A DNA stretch of 55,520 nucleotides, taken from assembly GCA_003635185.1 (NCBI GenBank), contig PYJA01000098.1:1-55520 (forward strand), written 5' to 3'. Position numbers and translations under genes: made by a program. Shown here in pieces: positions 7,923-17,119 of the stretch; position 1 is the stretch's first letter; each line of letters starts with the position of its first letter. Source of the DNA: Candidatus Poribacteria bacterium (lineage in GTDB: Bacteria > Poribacteria > WGA-4E > WGA-3G). The notes beneath the pieces were generated by a model, which saw only the letters and a program-made list of their open reading frames with translations, was not told the DNA's origin and did not search any database.

Positions 7923-8372
7923 ATGGAAGTCATACTGAAAAAAAGAATTGATGGACTCGGAGTGCCAGGGGATGTCCTGAAAGTCGCAGATGGTTACGCT
8001 CGAAACTATCTGCTCCCGAAACAGTTAGCAGTGCATGCAACGGAACGAAATCGGCGACATCTTGAACATCAGATTCGAGTAATTGAACAGCAAGAATCGA
8101 AGGATAAGGAACATGCGCAGGAAATTGCAGCGCAAATTGCTGATGTCACCTGCCATCTTACCAGACGAGCAGGCGAAAATGATCGTCTATTCGGTTCTGT
8201 AACCCCCGCGGATATTGTAGAATCAGTGCGGGCATCCACTAACGTTGAATTAGACCGGCGCGTTATAGAACTCGCTGAACCGATACGCGAACTCGGTGCT
8301 TTTACAGTTTCTGTTAAACTACACGCAGATGTGACAGCAGAACTTCGCGTCGTTGTTGAAAGAGACGAATAG
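7923..8372 (+). CDS. rplI: 50S ribosomal protein L9
   Basis: This is a 149-residue protein of standard L9 length. The N-terminal domain, MEVILKKRIDGLGVPGDVLKVADGYARNYL, carries the L9 signature. A long connecting helix (about 45-75) leads to the C-terminal domain ending TAELRVVVERDE. L9 sits at the base of the L1 stalk and helps keep frame. A palindromic element separates it from rpsR by 249 bp, so the cluster may need a second promoter here. Confidence 0.95.
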   Translation: MEVILKKRIDGLGVPGDVLKVADGYARNYLLPKQLAVHATERNRRHLEHQIRVIEQQESKDKEHAQEIAAQIADVTCHLTRRAGENDRLFGSVTPADIVESVRASTNVELDRRVIELAEPIRELGAFTVSVKLHADVTAELRVVVERDE

Positions 8373-8433
8373 GTAGATTTTACCATAGGCGTAGAGACAA
8401 TGTTAAGGTTGTCTCCTCATGTGAGAAACAGCC

Positions 8434-9771
8434 ATGCAAACGCAAGCAGTTGACTCCCTCATGGATAAAGAAGCAGAACGAGCGGTACTTGGGGCAATGA
8501 TGACCGAAAAATCGGTTATTCCAAACGTAGAGGCATTGCTCGGTCCCACCTCTGATGCTTTTTTCACAACCGATCATCAACTTATCTATACTGCAATTCT
8601 TTCTGTCTATAACCGTGATAACAACGTAGACCCGATTCTTGTAGCGAATGAATTGAATCGGGCAGAGCAGTTGAACCGTGTCGGCGGGTCAGATTATCTT
8701 TATGAACTGCAGGCGCCGATTGTTGAAACCGAAAGCACTGAGTTCTATGCAGAAATTTTACGAGAAAAGGCGACACGGCGACGGTTAATTCGAACCGCTA
8801 CTCAGATTCGTGAGCTCGCTCAGGATGAAAGCATAGAAATTAGTGAAGTCCTTGATCAATCACAAGAGGCAGTCTTTGAAATTGGGCAAACCGGTAGCAA
8901 ACGCGGGTTTGAACATATTCGCTCGTTGCTAAAACGGGGCATTGAGATAATTGAAAAACTCTATCATAAGAAAGATCGGTTTTTAGGGGTGCCGACAGGG
9001 TTCATAGAGTTTGATAACCTGACATCCGGGTTGCAGCCAGGGAACTTTATTATTATTGCAGCACGACCCGGTATGGGAAAAACCACCTTGGTGCTGAATA
9101 TGGCACAAAACATAGCGATTGAACAAAAGCGTCCTATTGCAATTTTTAATTTTGAACAACCCGCGCAAGACATCGCCCTGCGTATGCTCTCTGCTGAAGC
9201 GAGAATTGATTATCAACGTTTGCGTGTAGGCAATTTCAGTGAGGAATATTGGGCACCTTTGGGGCAAAGTATCGGTCATCTCAGCGAAGCACCTATCCTA
9301 ATCAATGATAATCGGGGCATGACTGTGCAAGGACTTCGGGCAGAAGCAAGACGTTTGAAAGGCGAACACGAAGATCTCGCCTTGATTATCGTTGATTATC
9401 TTCAACTACTACGAGGCTCCGGACGTTACCATGCCCGTGAACAGGAAATCTCTGAAGTTTCACGAGCCTTGAAAATTCTTGCATGGGAATTGAACATTCC
9501 CGTACTCGCTTGCGCGCAACTGAGTAGAGAAGTTGAACGACGGCCTAATAAACTACCCCAACTCTCTGATTTGCGAGAATCTGGCGCAATTGAGCAGGAT
9601 GCCGATTTGGTAGCCTTTCTATACCGAGAGGATTATTACGACGATGCAGATGAATACACTGACGATAAAGTCGAAGCTCATCTATTAATTAAAAAGCAGC
9701 GCAACGGTCCTACTGGAGCGCTTATTCTCCATTTCTGCAAGGCGCAAATGCGTTTTGAAAATCTAAGTTGA
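8434..9771 (+). CDS. dnaB: replicative DNA helicase
   Basis: DnaB is the hexameric 5'-3' helicase of the replication fork. At 445 residues it is of normal length. The N-terminal domain (about 8-110) opens DKEAERAVLGAMM. The RecA-like domain has Walker A at ARPGMGKTT (Lys about 216) and IIVDYLQLLRG as the Walker B region, followed by the late block LPQLSDLRESGAIEQDADLVAFLYR. There is no intein. The start ATG 8434 has only a weak GAGAAA site; 61 bp separate it from rplI and the two probably share a transcript. Confidence 0.97.
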   Translation: MQTQAVDSLMDKEAERAVLGAMMTEKSVIPNVEALLGPTSDAFFTTDHQLIYTAILSVYNRDNNVDPILVANELNRAEQLNRVGGSDYLYELQAPIVETESTEFYAEILREKATRRRLIRTATQIRELAQDESIEISEVLDQSQEAVFEIGQTGSKRGFEHIRSLLKRGIEIIEKLYHKKDRFLGVPTGFIEFDNLTSGLQPGNFIIIAARPGMGKTTLVLNMAQNIAIEQKRPIAIFNFEQPAQDIALRMLSAEARIDYQRLRVGNFSEEYWAPLGQSIGHLSEAPILINDNRGMTVQGLRAEARRLKGEHEDLALIIVDYLQLLRGSGRYHAREQEISEVSRALKILAWELNIPVLACAQLSREVERRPNKLPQLSDLRESGAIEQDADLVAFLYREDYYDDADEYTDDKVEAHLLIKKQRNGPTGALILHFCKAQMRFENLS

Positions 9772-9799
9772 TAAGAACACTCTATCCGGTACATTTTTT

Positions 9800-10624
9800 A
9801 TGCGCAATCCACCTTCTGAGTCAGCATCTTCAAATGGGTTCGCGTTGTTAATAAAAAACAAACTCCATCACGCACTTTCAGAAATAGGGGATGCCTTTCG
9901 TCTGCTTGCCGAAACCATTTTCCAAATTTTCAGGCCGCCGTTGCAATTCGACCTGTTAATGAAGCAACTGTTATTTATCGGTTTCAACTCGTTGGCAGTT
10001 GTTTTAGTATCAGGGTTTTTTACCGGCATGGTATTGGGTGTTCAAGGTTATGTCCAATTGAAACCGTACGCCGTTGAAGGTTCGGTTGCTCAATTTGTCA
10101 GTGTCTCTGTTGTGAAAGAACTGGGGCCCATGATAACAGCTTTTGTGCTTTCTGGGCGCATAGGTGCATCTATTACAGCCGAACTTTCTACGATGAAGGT
10201 GACCGAACAAATTGACGCGTTGGAAGTGATGGGAACAAACCCCGTTAAATATCTGGTGGTCCCCCGTTTTCTCGCCTGTTCATTTATGCTCCCAACCCTT
10301 ACTATTTTTTCAACGTTTGCTGGTATTTTTGGCGGTTACGTTGCAGTGGTTTCGCTGTTCGGTTTCAATGGCGACTTTTACATCTTACAGGTCCAAAATA
10401 ATTTATATGTTGGCAGCGTGCTAATTAGTTTAATTAAAGCAACTTCCTTCGGAATGGCTATTGCCGCAGTTGGCTGCTACAAAGGGTTTAGTATTTCAAC
10501 AGCAGGCGGTGCAGAAGGTGTCGGAACAGCAACAACTGGTTCAGCCGTTATATCTCTGATAACTATCCTTGTTCTTGACTTTGTTTTAAACCATATACTG
10601 TTTAATATCCTGGGCATGATTTAA
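9800..10624 (+). CDS. mlaE: MlaE-type ABC transporter permease
   Basis: This 274-residue integral membrane protein belongs to the MlaE/YrbE family, the permease of the phospholipid transporter that works between the inner and outer membranes. Family blocks are GFFTGMVLGVQGY, VKELGPMITAFVLSGRIGASITAELSTM and EQIDALEVMGTNPVKYLVVPR (roughly residues 80-160), followed by four to five hydrophobic helices and the block GAEGVGTATTGSAV. It is followed by the ATPase (53 bp gap) and the MCE protein, giving a complete E-F-D set. MlaA, MlaB and MlaC are not visible nearby. Confidence 0.93.
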   Translation: MRNPPSESASSNGFALLIKNKLHHALSEIGDAFRLLAETIFQIFRPPLQFDLLMKQLLFIGFNSLAVVLVSGFFTGMVLGVQGYVQLKPYAVEGSVAQFVSVSVVKELGPMITAFVLSGRIGASITAELSTMKVTEQIDALEVMGTNPVKYLVVPRFLACSFMLPTLTIFSTFAGIFGGYVAVVSLFGFNGDFYILQVQNNLYVGSVLISLIKATSFGMAIAAVGCYKGFSISTAGGAEGVGTATTGSAVISLITILVLDFVLNHILFNILGMI

Positions 10625-10677
10625 CAGTAATATTTTTCTGTTTACGGATTAACAGACGAGAATACCGGACTATCCTT

Positions 10678-11466
10678 ATGATTTCAATTAAAAATGTCCG
10701 AAAAACATTCGGTGAAAAAAAAGTTTTAAACGGATTTGACCTTGAAATTCCACGCGGGGAGACCCTTGTCATTATGGGACGAAGCGGTTGCGGGAAAAGC
10801 GTTCTACTTAAGATTATCGCTGGACTTCTTGCCGTAGATACAGGTGAAGTGTGGATCAACGGGACAGAAATTACCAAACTGAAAAAGAAACCGTTGAACC
10901 AGATTCGTCGAAAAATCGGAATGCTTTTTCAGTCTGCAGCGCTATTTGATTCAATGTCAGTCGCGGAAAACATCGCTTTTATGCTTGACCAACATACCGA
11001 TTTAAGCCAACAAGAGATGCGTAAGATCGTAGATGAAAAGCTGAAATTAGTTGACTTACACGGTGTTCAGGAGCTAAGACCTGCACAACTTAGCGGCGGT
11101 ATGCGAAAACGAGTAGGACTCGCTCGCGCCCTCGCTTTCAATCCTGAGATCATTTTATACGATGAACCAACAACCGGACTTGACCCAGTGACCTGCACCG
11201 AAATTAATGAACTGATTCGCGACCTAAACCAGAAGCTGCAAGTCACCTCTGTTGTTGTTACACATGATATGCACAGTGCTTTCAGTGTTGGAACGCTTAT
11301 GGTGATGCTCCACGAAGGCAGACCACTTGCTTATGGAACACCAGAGGCTCTGATTAATGAAGAAAATCCGGTATTACAGCAATTTATCCTTTTTGGCGCA
11401 CCAGACCAAATTCTTAACATTAACAATCCAACTTTAAAGACATTTACTGGAAGGGAAACGCAATGA
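10678..11466 (+). CDS. mlaF: MlaF-type ABC transporter ATP-binding protein
   Basis: The protein is a 262-residue ABC ATPase. It shows Walker A GRSGCGKSV (about 39-47), Q-loop FQSAALFDSMSV, signature LSGGMRKR (about 139-146), Walker B IILYDEPTTGLDP and switch His in VVVTHDM. The LSGGMRKR variant of the signature is typical of MlaF. It powers lipid movement by the adjacent MlaE-like permease. Its stop codon overlaps the start of the MCE gene by four bases (ATGA), a sign of translational coupling. Confidence 0.95.
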   Translation: MISIKNVRKTFGEKKVLNGFDLEIPRGETLVIMGRSGCGKSVLLKIIAGLLAVDTGEVWINGTEITKLKKKPLNQIRRKIGMLFQSAALFDSMSVAENIAFMLDQHTDLSQQEMRKIVDEKLKLVDLHGVQELRPAQLSGGMRKRVGLARALAFNPEIILYDEPTTGLDPVTCTEINELIRDLNQKLQVTSVVVTHDMHSAFSVGTLMVMLHEGRPLAYGTPEALINEENPVLQQFILFGAPDQILNINNPTLKTFTGRETQ

Positions 11467-13028
11467 AATTTTGGACCCCATCTGTGAAAGTAGGACTAAT
11501 GGTTGTTGTAGCTATTGTCCTGCTTGCGATCTTCCTTATCAATGCCGGAAACTGGCCCTGGGCAACACGCGGAGACAATTTATACTTCCAATTCCGTGCT
11601 GTCAATGGGCTCTATGTAGGTTCCGGTGTTTATCTATCTGGTGTTTCTATCGGGAAGGTGACAAATATTGAACTCAAACCTGAAACTAATACTGTTGAAA
11701 TCCGAGCCCGTGTCAGAAACGCATTTCAGTGGCTAAGACAAGGTTGTGATGCCCGAATCTCTATGAGTGGTTTTGTGGGTGAGACATACATCACGCTGAA
11801 TAACGGAGACATTGGGGCCCCGCCGCTTCAACCCTCTGACCTCCCAATTATCGGAATTGACCCTGTAAATCCGCTGGAATTACTTGAACAAACCAGCTCA
11901 GGGTTGAGTAAAGCCATTGAATTAACTTCAGCAGCAAATGAGGTACTACAAGCGAGTCAGGAAGAAATTCAACAAGGTATTAAAGAAACACGGAAATTGG
12001 TCGAATTGACGAGTAAGACACTTACAAAGTTCAGTGAACATATAGACACAACAGTCGAGACTTTGCAAGACCTTACTTCGGATTATGATAAACGTTTCCA
12101 AACGACTCTTTCAAAGACGAACGAGTTGTTAGACCAACTCGGTACTGATTCCTTGATACTCAGTAGCCGAATTACGGATGTGAGTCATTCCTTGTTGAGA
12201 TTGATTGACCAAAACTCGCCAAAGGTGAATTCTATGCTAACGGATTTGCAGCGAAGTACTTCCGATTTTCGCCGTTTAGCAACGCAATCCCGCCAAAACT
12301 TAAGTGTTTTGACAACCGAAATATCTAATCTCATTACTCAAGGAACTACATTCATTGAAAAGAGCAGCACAGATGCCGCACCAATTATAGAAAACCTGCA
12401 GACTGCAACAGCTTCACTTACCACTTTAGAGAAAAATATTAGTAAACTATTAAATACCATACAACATGGCGATGGTACCGTCGCGCAACTTCTAAATAAT
12501 CCGGAACCATTTGCAGAAGCAAAACAAACTCTAAACAGTATGAATGAAATGTTCACTGGATTGAAGGATTTTTATCAGCAGACCGACAAACAATTAAAAG
12601 GTATTAAATTTCCTGATCTTTCTTTGGATACTGAGCTTCAATATTTAAGCCCTGCGGAAAATTTACATGCAGAATTCGGCTTTTCACTATTACCTACATC
12701 AAAGAGTCGTTACCGTTTTGGACTCGGCATTCGGGATGAAATAATTGGTGTCGAATTGCAATATGCCTATAATTTCACAGACTATCTTCGAGGTAGGTTC
12801 GGTTTCACGCGTTCCAAGTTTAGTACTGGGTTTGACCTATGGTTGTTGTCACGACGGTTAGGTATCGGCGTTGAAGGTATTGGTCTAACACAAAGCAGAC
12901 CTGAACTGAACGCAGAGATGCGCTTCCGTTTTTACCGTGGTGGACATATTCTCTTCGGGGTAGAAAATTGGTGGAGCCAAGATAGACGTTGGACAACTGG
13001 ACTTAAGTTAATCACAAGCGATTGGTAA
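11463..13028 (+). CDS. MCE-domain (MlaD family) protein with long helical region and C-terminal beta-rich domain
   Basis: This 521-residue protein has an N-terminal membrane helix (about 10-27), then one MCE domain (about 35-120) with GLYVGSGVYLSGVSIGKVTNIEL and GFVGETYITLNNG. A long helical stretch (about 150-395) rich in Thr/Ser/Leu follows. The last 110 residues alternate hydrophobic and polar residues with many aromatics (FGFSLLPTSKSRYRFGLGIR, VELQYAYNFTDYLRGRFGFT, LITSDW at the end), as in outer membrane beta-barrel strands. Classical MlaD stops after the MCE domain and a short helix, so this one is about three times longer. It may bridge the periplasm by itself. The barrel reading is inference from strand pattern. 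Confidence 0.85.
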   Translation: MKFWTPSVKVGLMVVVAIVLLAIFLINAGNWPWATRGDNLYFQFRAVNGLYVGSGVYLSGVSIGKVTNIELKPETNTVEIRARVRNAFQWLRQGCDARISMSGFVGETYITLNNGDIGAPPLQPSDLPIIGIDPVNPLELLEQTSSGLSKAIELTSAANEVLQASQEEIQQGIKETRKLVELTSKTLTKFSEHIDTTVETLQDLTSDYDKRFQTTLSKTNELLDQLGTDSLILSSRITDVSHSLLRLIDQNSPKVNSMLTDLQRSTSDFRRLATQSRQNLSVLTTEISNLITQGTTFIEKSSTDAAPIIENLQTATASLTTLEKNISKLLNTIQHGDGTVAQLLNNPEPFAEAKQTLNSMNEMFTGLKDFYQQTDKQLKGIKFPDLSLDTELQYLSPAENLHAEFGFSLLPTSKSRYRFGLGIRDEIIGVELQYAYNFTDYLRGRFGFTRSKFSTGFDLWLLSRRLGIGVEGIGLTQSRPELNAEMRFRFYRGGHILFGVENWWSQDRRWTTGLKLITSDW

Positions 13029-13103
13029 AACGGCTTTCGGCATAAGAAGTTTAGCGGCAGACGTATCTTGGGTTGGAAAACCAATATCAGAAAGTGGGTT
13101 GTT

Positions 13104-14465
13104 ATGGCACGAGCAAAACGTAAATTTGTCTGTCAAGAATGTGGGTACACAACACCGAGAGCACTTGGCAAATGTCCCGGATGTGAAGCATGGGATAGTT
13201 TCGCAGAAGAGACAGAACTTGTGACTACATCTCCATTACATCGGAGTATCAACCAACCTGCAAACCGACCAGCATTAATTTCTGACGTTACAGCGGAGGA
13301 TGTAGAACGGCAACTCACAGATATGCCCGAATTTGACAGAGTCCTCGGCGGCGGAACTGTACCAGGCTCCGTGATTTTAATTGGAGGAGACCCAGGAATA
13401 GGGAAATCTACGCTCCTGCTACAAGCAAGCGATGCATTAAGCCGCAAATACGGCAGCGTGCTATATGTCACCGGTGAAGAATCGGTGAGTCAGACAAAAA
13501 TTCGTTCAAATCGACTCGGGCTGAATTCCGATACCCTCTACGTATTGTGCGAAAATAACTTAGGAGAAATTGAAAGACATATTGAAAAATTGCAACCCCA
13601 AGCAGTGGTTATTGACTCTATTCAAGCGGTCTATCTATCTGATTTTGAATCCGCACCGGGCAGTATTACACAGATACGGGAATGCGCTGCACATCTTTTA
13701 ATTTGTGCCAAAAATCAGAACATACCAATGTTTCTTGTTGGACATGTGACAAAAGAAGGGACACTGGCAGGCCCCAGAGTTTTAGAACACATCGTAGATA
13801 CAGTCCTCTATTTTGAAGGAGAACGGCATCACATATATCGCGTGCTGCGTGCAGTCAAAAATCGGTTCGGATCAACAAATGAACTCGGTATCTTTGAGAT
13901 GCAAAATACAGGGCTTGTTGATGTCAAAAATCCGTCACAACTTTTTTTGAGCGACAGAGAGGAAGAAATTTCCGGTTCCGTTATCGTGTCAAGTATGGAA
14001 GGCACACGCACCCTTTTATTGGAAGTTCAGGCATTAGTCGTCTCGACTCACTACGGAACACCGCGCAACACCGCAACTGGAATTGACCGAAACCGTGTCG
14101 CACTACTCACTGCGGTTTTGAATAAACGCATCGGGTTGGATATAGGTGACTCGGATATCTTTGTGAATATTACAGGTGGGTTGCGGGTTGATGAACCTGG
14201 GATAGACCTGGGTGTCTTGATGGCGATTATTTCTAACCATCGAAATATCCCGATCGACCGACGCACAGTGGTAATTGGTGAAGTCGGGTTAGGCGGCGAA
14301 ATTCGACCAGTTCCGCATATTGAAAAACGCATCCGAGAAGCCGCAAAACTCGGATTCACGCGAGCCGTCTTTCCAGCTTACCATCAGAAAGGTTTAGAGA
14401 TCAATGACACAATCGAACTTATTGGTGTGAAAAATATCTATGAAAGTCTAAATGCTTTACTATAA
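13104..14465 (+). CDS. radA: DNA repair protein RadA
   Basis: RadA (Sms) promotes branch migration in recombination and loads helicase activity at D-loops. The 453 residues show a zinc ribbon (Cys 10, 13, 24, 27), RecA-like Walker A GGDPGIGKST (Lys about 101), the RadA-specific KNRFG motif, and a Lon-like C-terminal domain ending around INDTIELIGVKNIYES. The frame is open from TTG 13068, but ATG 13104 gives the family start MARAKRKFVCQECG. It lies 75 bp behind the MCE gene, so it may share the Mla transcript. Confidence 0.95.
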   Translation: MARAKRKFVCQECGYTTPRALGKCPGCEAWDSFAEETELVTTSPLHRSINQPANRPALISDVTAEDVERQLTDMPEFDRVLGGGTVPGSVILIGGDPGIGKSTLLLQASDALSRKYGSVLYVTGEESVSQTKIRSNRLGLNSDTLYVLCENNLGEIERHIEKLQPQAVVIDSIQAVYLSDFESAPGSITQIRECAAHLLICAKNQNIPMFLVGHVTKEGTLAGPRVLEHIVDTVLYFEGERHHIYRVLRAVKNRFGSTNELGIFEMQNTGLVDVKNPSQLFLSDREEEISGSVIVSSMEGTRTLLLEVQALVVSTHYGTPRNTATGIDRNRVALLTAVLNKRIGLDIGDSDIFVNITGGLRVDEPGIDLGVLMAIISNHRNIPIDRRTVVIGEVGLGGEIRPVPHIEKRIREAAKLGFTRAVFPAYHQKGLEINDTIELIGVKNIYESLNALL

Positions 14466-14745
14466 TCAGGAGGTGAGTTGAACAGAAAGATTCAAGGGTA
14501 TCCATAGTTGAGTTAATGGTAAAATCAAATTCTACGAATACAATGTTTTTCCGTGTGAAATTCATATAGGTAGACATTGCGAAACTCATCAACCAAATAC
14601 AAATAGAGTTTCTGTTGATTAACAAACATAGTTATTAGGTGGTGTCTTCGTAAGACAATGTTTAATAATCGCCGATCTGCAACACATGGTTCAAACTATA
14701 AATCATACATATTTCATTATTTCTACTTGGCGCGGAGAAAGAACT
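14466..14745. other. gap between radA and the PIN-TRAM gene
   Basis: No convincing gene is present. A strong Shine-Dalgarno-like AGGAGGTGA sits at 14468-14476, directly after the radA stop, but the only nearby start (TTG 14478) gives nine codons with a spacing of one base. No clear terminator or promoter was recognised. Confidence 0.4.
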
Positions 14746-15759
14746 ATGCAAATTTGGGGAATTCGTCTCTTTTTTATAATCGCAAGTACTGTCGCCTTTT
14801 ATTTTTCAAATGAGAAGCTTGCTGGAGCATTAATAGGATTTGCTATTGCATGTATCCTCGTTGCAGGTGAAATATCTCTCCATTTACCCCACACACGCAG
14901 GGTTGTCTCAAGTGGTGTAGGACTTGCATTCGGTTTATTGATTTCTCAAGGGTTGCTCCAACTCCTCAATCAACCCGACTCTATCTTTCAAAACTTCACT
15001 TTACAGATTGCTGTTACTCTCGGATTTGGTTATGTTGGTATGGTGTGTGGCTACTACATATCAGAAAGTTTACCTGTAACGAAATTGCTAAATTCGTATC
15101 GCTATAGTCAAACGGGGGCACCATTTGCAATAAACGATGCTAATGGATTTAAAATTTTGGATACAAGCGTTATTATTGATGGACGTATCCTTGAAGTTTG
15201 TGAGACACAATTTATTGATGGAACGTTGTTAATTCCACGATTTGTTTTAAATGAATTGCAAAATATCGCGGATTCAACTGAGTTGCTTCGAAGAAATAAG
15301 GGACGGCGCGGTTTTGATATTCTACGTTCCCTGCAAAATAGTCCGTCTATTGCTGTTGAAATTATAGAAGAAGATGTAACACACATACCTGAGGTAGATG
15401 CGAAACTTGTACACCTCGCTCGAAAATATTTCGCCAAAATAATTACCAATGATTTAAACCTTAACAAAGTTGCAGAATTGCAGGGTATCACAGTACTAAA
15501 TATAAATGAATTAGCTAATGCTATTCGTCCCATTGTGGTTGCTGGAGAAATTATTCAGGTTTACCTACAGAAAGTTGGTAAAGAACCGAATCAAGGCGTA
15601 GGCTATCTTGATGATGGAACGATGGTTATCGTTGAAGATGGCAAAACGTATATCGGACAAACACTTGACGTTGTCGTTACACAGATGTTACGTACAAGCA
15701 CTGGGCAGATGATTTTCGCACGAAACGCCGATGAATCTTCAGTAGAAAAAGGTTTGTAA
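14746..15759 (+). CDS. PIN-TRAM domain membrane protein (YacL family)
   Basis: With the chosen start the protein has 337 residues. Four hydrophobic segments (about 1-110) precede a PIN nuclease domain that starts FKILDTSVIIDGRILEVCE, with the metal-binding Asp in LDTS and in ITNDLNLNKVA. A C-terminal TRAM domain (about 260-320, VGKEPNQGVGYLDDGTMVIV) is likely RNA-binding. This is the YacL architecture; the biochemical role is not settled. The frame is open from ATG 14686, but ATG 14746 has GGAGA seven bases upstream. Its stop overlaps the ispD start by one base. Confidence 0.88.
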   Translation: MQIWGIRLFFIIASTVAFYFSNEKLAGALIGFAIACILVAGEISLHLPHTRRVVSSGVGLAFGLLISQGLLQLLNQPDSIFQNFTLQIAVTLGFGYVGMVCGYYISESLPVTKLLNSYRYSQTGAPFAINDANGFKILDTSVIIDGRILEVCETQFIDGTLLIPRFVLNELQNIADSTELLRRNKGRRGFDILRSLQNSPSIAVEIIEEDVTHIPEVDAKLVHLARKYFAKIITNDLNLNKVAELQGITVLNINELANAIRPIVVAGEIIQVYLQKVGKEPNQGVGYLDDGTMVIVEDGKTYIGQTLDVVVTQMLRTSTGQMIFARNADESSVEKGL

Positions 15760-16469
15760 TGAGATGGGCACAGATGAACAGCAAAATATCTGTTCTTATC
15801 CCTGCTGCGGGGCAAGGTAAAAGAATGGAGTCATCGGTTAAAAAGCCATATTTAATGTTAGCCGATAAACCGATCTTATCGCACACGATAGACCGCTTTG
15901 AACAAAACAGTGTTATTGACGAAATTTTTGTGATTGTTGACGAATCAGATTTTATGCTGTGCCGCGAAAACGCACTCGAACCTTTCCGCTTTCGGAAGGT
16001 GCAAGAATTGGTACCCGGTGGTGAAACTCGACAGGTTTCTGTGTTCAACGGGCTCCGCGCGCTTTCAGACGATGTTGATTTTGTGATTGTCCATGATGGT
16101 GTGCGTCCGTTTATAAATGATACAATTATTTTTGAATGTCTTGAAGCAACAGCAGAATGGGGTGCTGCAGTCTCTGCTGTGCCAGTAAAAGAGACTATTA
16201 AAATAGCAAACGAAGAAGCCTTCATCGTTGATACGCCTCAACGAGATCGGTTGTGGCGAGTCCAAACACCACAAGTTTTTCGGAAATCGCTATTGGTAGA
16301 AGCACACAAAAAGGCAATTTATGACAAAATTGACGCGCCTGATGATGCCGCATTGATCGAAAAACTCGGTTTCCCTGTTAAATTAGTCATGGGGAGTTAC
16401 AAAAATATGAAATTAACAACTCCAGAAGATTTACGAGTTGCCGAAACTTTGCTTAATGATGAGATATAG
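15759..16469 (+). CDS. ispD: 2-C-methyl-D-erythritol 4-phosphate cytidylyltransferase
   Basis: IspD makes CDP-methylerythritol from MEP and CTP, the third step of the non-mevalonate isoprenoid pathway. The 236-residue protein has the nucleotide-binding start ISVLIPAAGQGKRM, VPGGETRQVSVFNGL, VIVHDGVRPFI and VQTPQVFR, all diagnostic. ATG 15759 overlaps the previous stop. A second ATG at 15774 gives the more typical MNSKISVL start and cannot be excluded. ispF follows after 133 bp that contain a palindromic element. Confidence 0.95.
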   Translation: MRWAQMNSKISVLIPAAGQGKRMESSVKKPYLMLADKPILSHTIDRFEQNSVIDEIFVIVDESDFMLCRENALEPFRFRKVQELVPGGETRQVSVFNGLRALSDDVDFVIVHDGVRPFINDTIIFECLEATAEWGAAVSAVPVKETIKIANEEAFIVDTPQRDRLWRVQTPQVFRKSLLVEAHKKAIYDKIDAPDDAALIEKLGFPVKLVMGSYKNMKLTTPEDLRVAETLLNDEI

Positions 16470-16482
16470 GGTATAATATCTC

Positions 16483-16572
16483 ATACCAAATTAACGGAAT
16501 TTATCTTTTTTCGGCGGTAGGTGCGGTTTCCTAACCGCACACTTATCAAGACGAATCACGTTAATTGGGTAT
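16483..16572. repeat. palindromic element of the ATACCAAATTAACG family, copy 1
   Basis: The terminal inverted repeats are ATACCAAATTAACG (16483-16496) and CGTTAATTGGGTAT (16559-16572). In the middle GTGCGGTT pairs with AACCGCAC (16521-16540). Related elements lie at 25839-26014 and 40221-40394. It has no coding capacity and sits between ispD and ispF. Confidence 0.75.
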
Positions 16573-16602
16573 CATAGGGATTTCCTGAAAGAACCTTATA
16601 AA

Positions 16603-17076
16603 ATGAGAGTAGGGATCGGTTACGACGTTCATCGGCTTATCGAAAATAGAAAATTGATTTTGGGCGGCGTAGAAATCCCTTATCACTTAGGATTGTTGGG
16701 GCATTCAGATGCGGATGTGTTGACACATGCTATCTGTGATGCGATTTTAGGTGCAGCAGCATTGAGCGATATTGGAACACACTTTCCAGATACGGACCCA
16801 AGTTACGTTGGGATGGACAGTCAAGTTTTCCTACGGGCTGTCGCAAAAAAGGTTAAGGAACAAGGTTACACAATTGAAAATGTTGACAGCACAGTAATCG
16901 CACAACAACCGAAATTAGCACCTTATATCGGACAAATGCGTCGCGTGCTCGCAAAAACTTTGGATATATCAGAAGCACAAATAAGCGTTAAAGCCACAAC
17001 CGCAGAAGGTTTAGGTATTATTGGAAAAGAAAAGGCAATCGTTGCCCAAGCAATTGCGTGCCTCGCTAAAGCCTAA
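16603..17076 (+). CDS. ispF: 2-C-methyl-D-erythritol 2,4-cyclodiphosphate synthase
   Basis: IspF forms the cyclic diphosphate in the non-mevalonate pathway, two steps after IspD. The 157-residue protein has the expected size. It has RVGIGYDVHRL with the zinc ligands Asp 8 and His 10, LLGHSDADVLTHAICDAILGA with the third ligand His, and VKATTAEGLGIIGKEKAI near the end. The ispD-ispF pairing and isoprenoid role are firm. Confidence 0.97.
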   Translation: MRVGIGYDVHRLIENRKLILGGVEIPYHLGLLGHSDADVLTHAICDAILGAAALSDIGTHFPDTDPSYVGMDSQVFLRAVAKKVKEQGYTIENVDSTVIAQQPKLAPYIGQMRRVLAKTLDISEAQISVKATTAEGLGIIGKEKAIVAQAIACLAKA

Positions 17077-17119
17077 TTTCTTAGTGTTGTAAACGTAAAC
17101 AAAAATGAAGGAATAGTGA

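Noticed and set aside
14419..14625. Minus-strand open frame overlapping the end of radA
   Set aside because: It overlaps a conserved gene antisense and has no supporting features.
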